NCBI RefSeq assembly: GCF_932526225.1
Contig: NC_064038.1
Coordinates: 13,934,647 to 13,998,646 of the forward strand
Reading direction: 5' to 3'
DNA: 64,000 bases
Source: Nematostella vectensis
Taxonomy: Eukaryota; Cnidaria; Anthozoa; Actiniaria; Edwardsiidae
Made by a program: the position numbers and the translations under genes. Shown piece by piece: positions 63,427-64,000 of this stretch. Every line of letters begins with the position of its first letter. The first letter of the stretch is position 1. The notes beneath the pieces are model-generated. The model saw nothing but the letters and a program-made list of their open reading frames with translations, made no database searches and was not told the DNA's origin.

Positions 63427-64000
63427 GTAAGTTTGTTCCACGCACTTCATATAAAACACATATTTCTTATTATTACATTCCTTTTTAGTGCCATAGCAGC
63501 CCTTGAAATATTGGAGGGGGGGGCACAATACAGAATCGTTAAGAAAATATTTTTTGGCACAGCCACACCCAAACTGGTCATTTCCTTATATATTTTTTAA
63601 AATATTGGGGGGGGGGGGCATATAAACTTTGTCAAGATTCCTTGGTTATTATATTTAACAATATAATATCCATGCCACTCTCTGTATTCGTCCGTACTAG
63701 TCTGTATTTTTAAAAATTGGTTTTGCCTATTTAGATTTTTCCCATACCATAACCATTTACAAGCGGTTTCAGGTGCCAGAGCTCAAGCCAAGAAAAAATC
63801 CATGTACATTAATTGTAATACAAAAATCAATGTTCACATACAAACCAAGATAATTCAGGGCCCCAAGTTGTCCAGGCCCACACCTACCTACAAAAGTTAA
63901 ACTGTTTGACATGATTATGGTAAAATATTTCATTGGGGATATACCTAAGTTTTACCTTTAAAGGACTGTGACTAACCCATCAAACTCCTCATATTTTGCA
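63427..64000 (+). other. CFAP161 intron 5, incomplete
   Basis: Intronic sequence to the window edge with two short G-runs (63516-63523 and 63606-63618), each after AAATATTGG. No next exon is recognised. Confidence 0.6.

Overview
The window is nuclear DNA of an animal. Coding sequence is split by short and long GT-AG introns, non-coding DNA is AT-rich, and there are satellite arrays, a LINE and small inverted-repeat transposons. The core is a cluster of three PRD-class homeobox genes that I recognise from their homeodomains: orthopedia (otp), retinal homeobox (rx) and homeobrain (hbn), known as the HRO cluster. The HRO cluster is known from the sea anemone Nematostella and from protostomes. 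A cnidarian, probably an anthozoan such as Nematostella, is my best guess, but the species is inference.

Layout. (1) 349-3430: last four recognised exons of a DUF885-family predicted metallopeptidase gene that enters from the left edge. Its second intron is largely a 22-copy, 54-bp minisatellite grown from the exon/5' splice-site junction. (2) 4191-18016: a satellite of about 38-40 bp units, each with a palindromic, alternating purine-pyrimidine core. A 3.8-kb LINE-type retrotransposon copy with four in-frame stops splits it, and a different ~30-bp minisatellite (18017-18610) abuts it. (3) 18611-28030: AT-rich DNA in which I see no gene. (4) 28131-36735: otp, plus strand, 3 exons. (5) 43829-48505: rx, plus strand, 3 exons. 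(6) 56420-52301: hbn, minus strand, 3 exons, tail-to-tail with rx. (7) 56421-61235: non-coding DNA with 208-bp tandem repeats, simple repeats and a short inverted-repeat element. (8) 61365-63426: first five exons of CFAP161, a ciliary protein gene that runs off the right edge.

The three homeobox genes share one architecture: an N-terminal eh1/octapeptide-like motif, a Q50 paired-type homeodomain split by an intron between residues 46 and 47, and a C-terminal OAR motif. This fits origin by tandem duplication. otp and rx also share a two-part promoter motif (GCGCTGATTGG followed by GTGGATAT) just upstream of their start codons, and hbn has the CCAAT-box part of it. An RFX-type X-box precedes CFAP161, and another perfect one lies about 0.8 kb upstream of rx.

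The most unusual structures are the splice-donor minisatellite, the large Z-DNA-prone satellite with its precise LINE insertion, the shared promoter module, and a duplicated 3' splice site in otp. Gene calls come from reading protein motifs and splice sites by eye; no alignment or database search was run.
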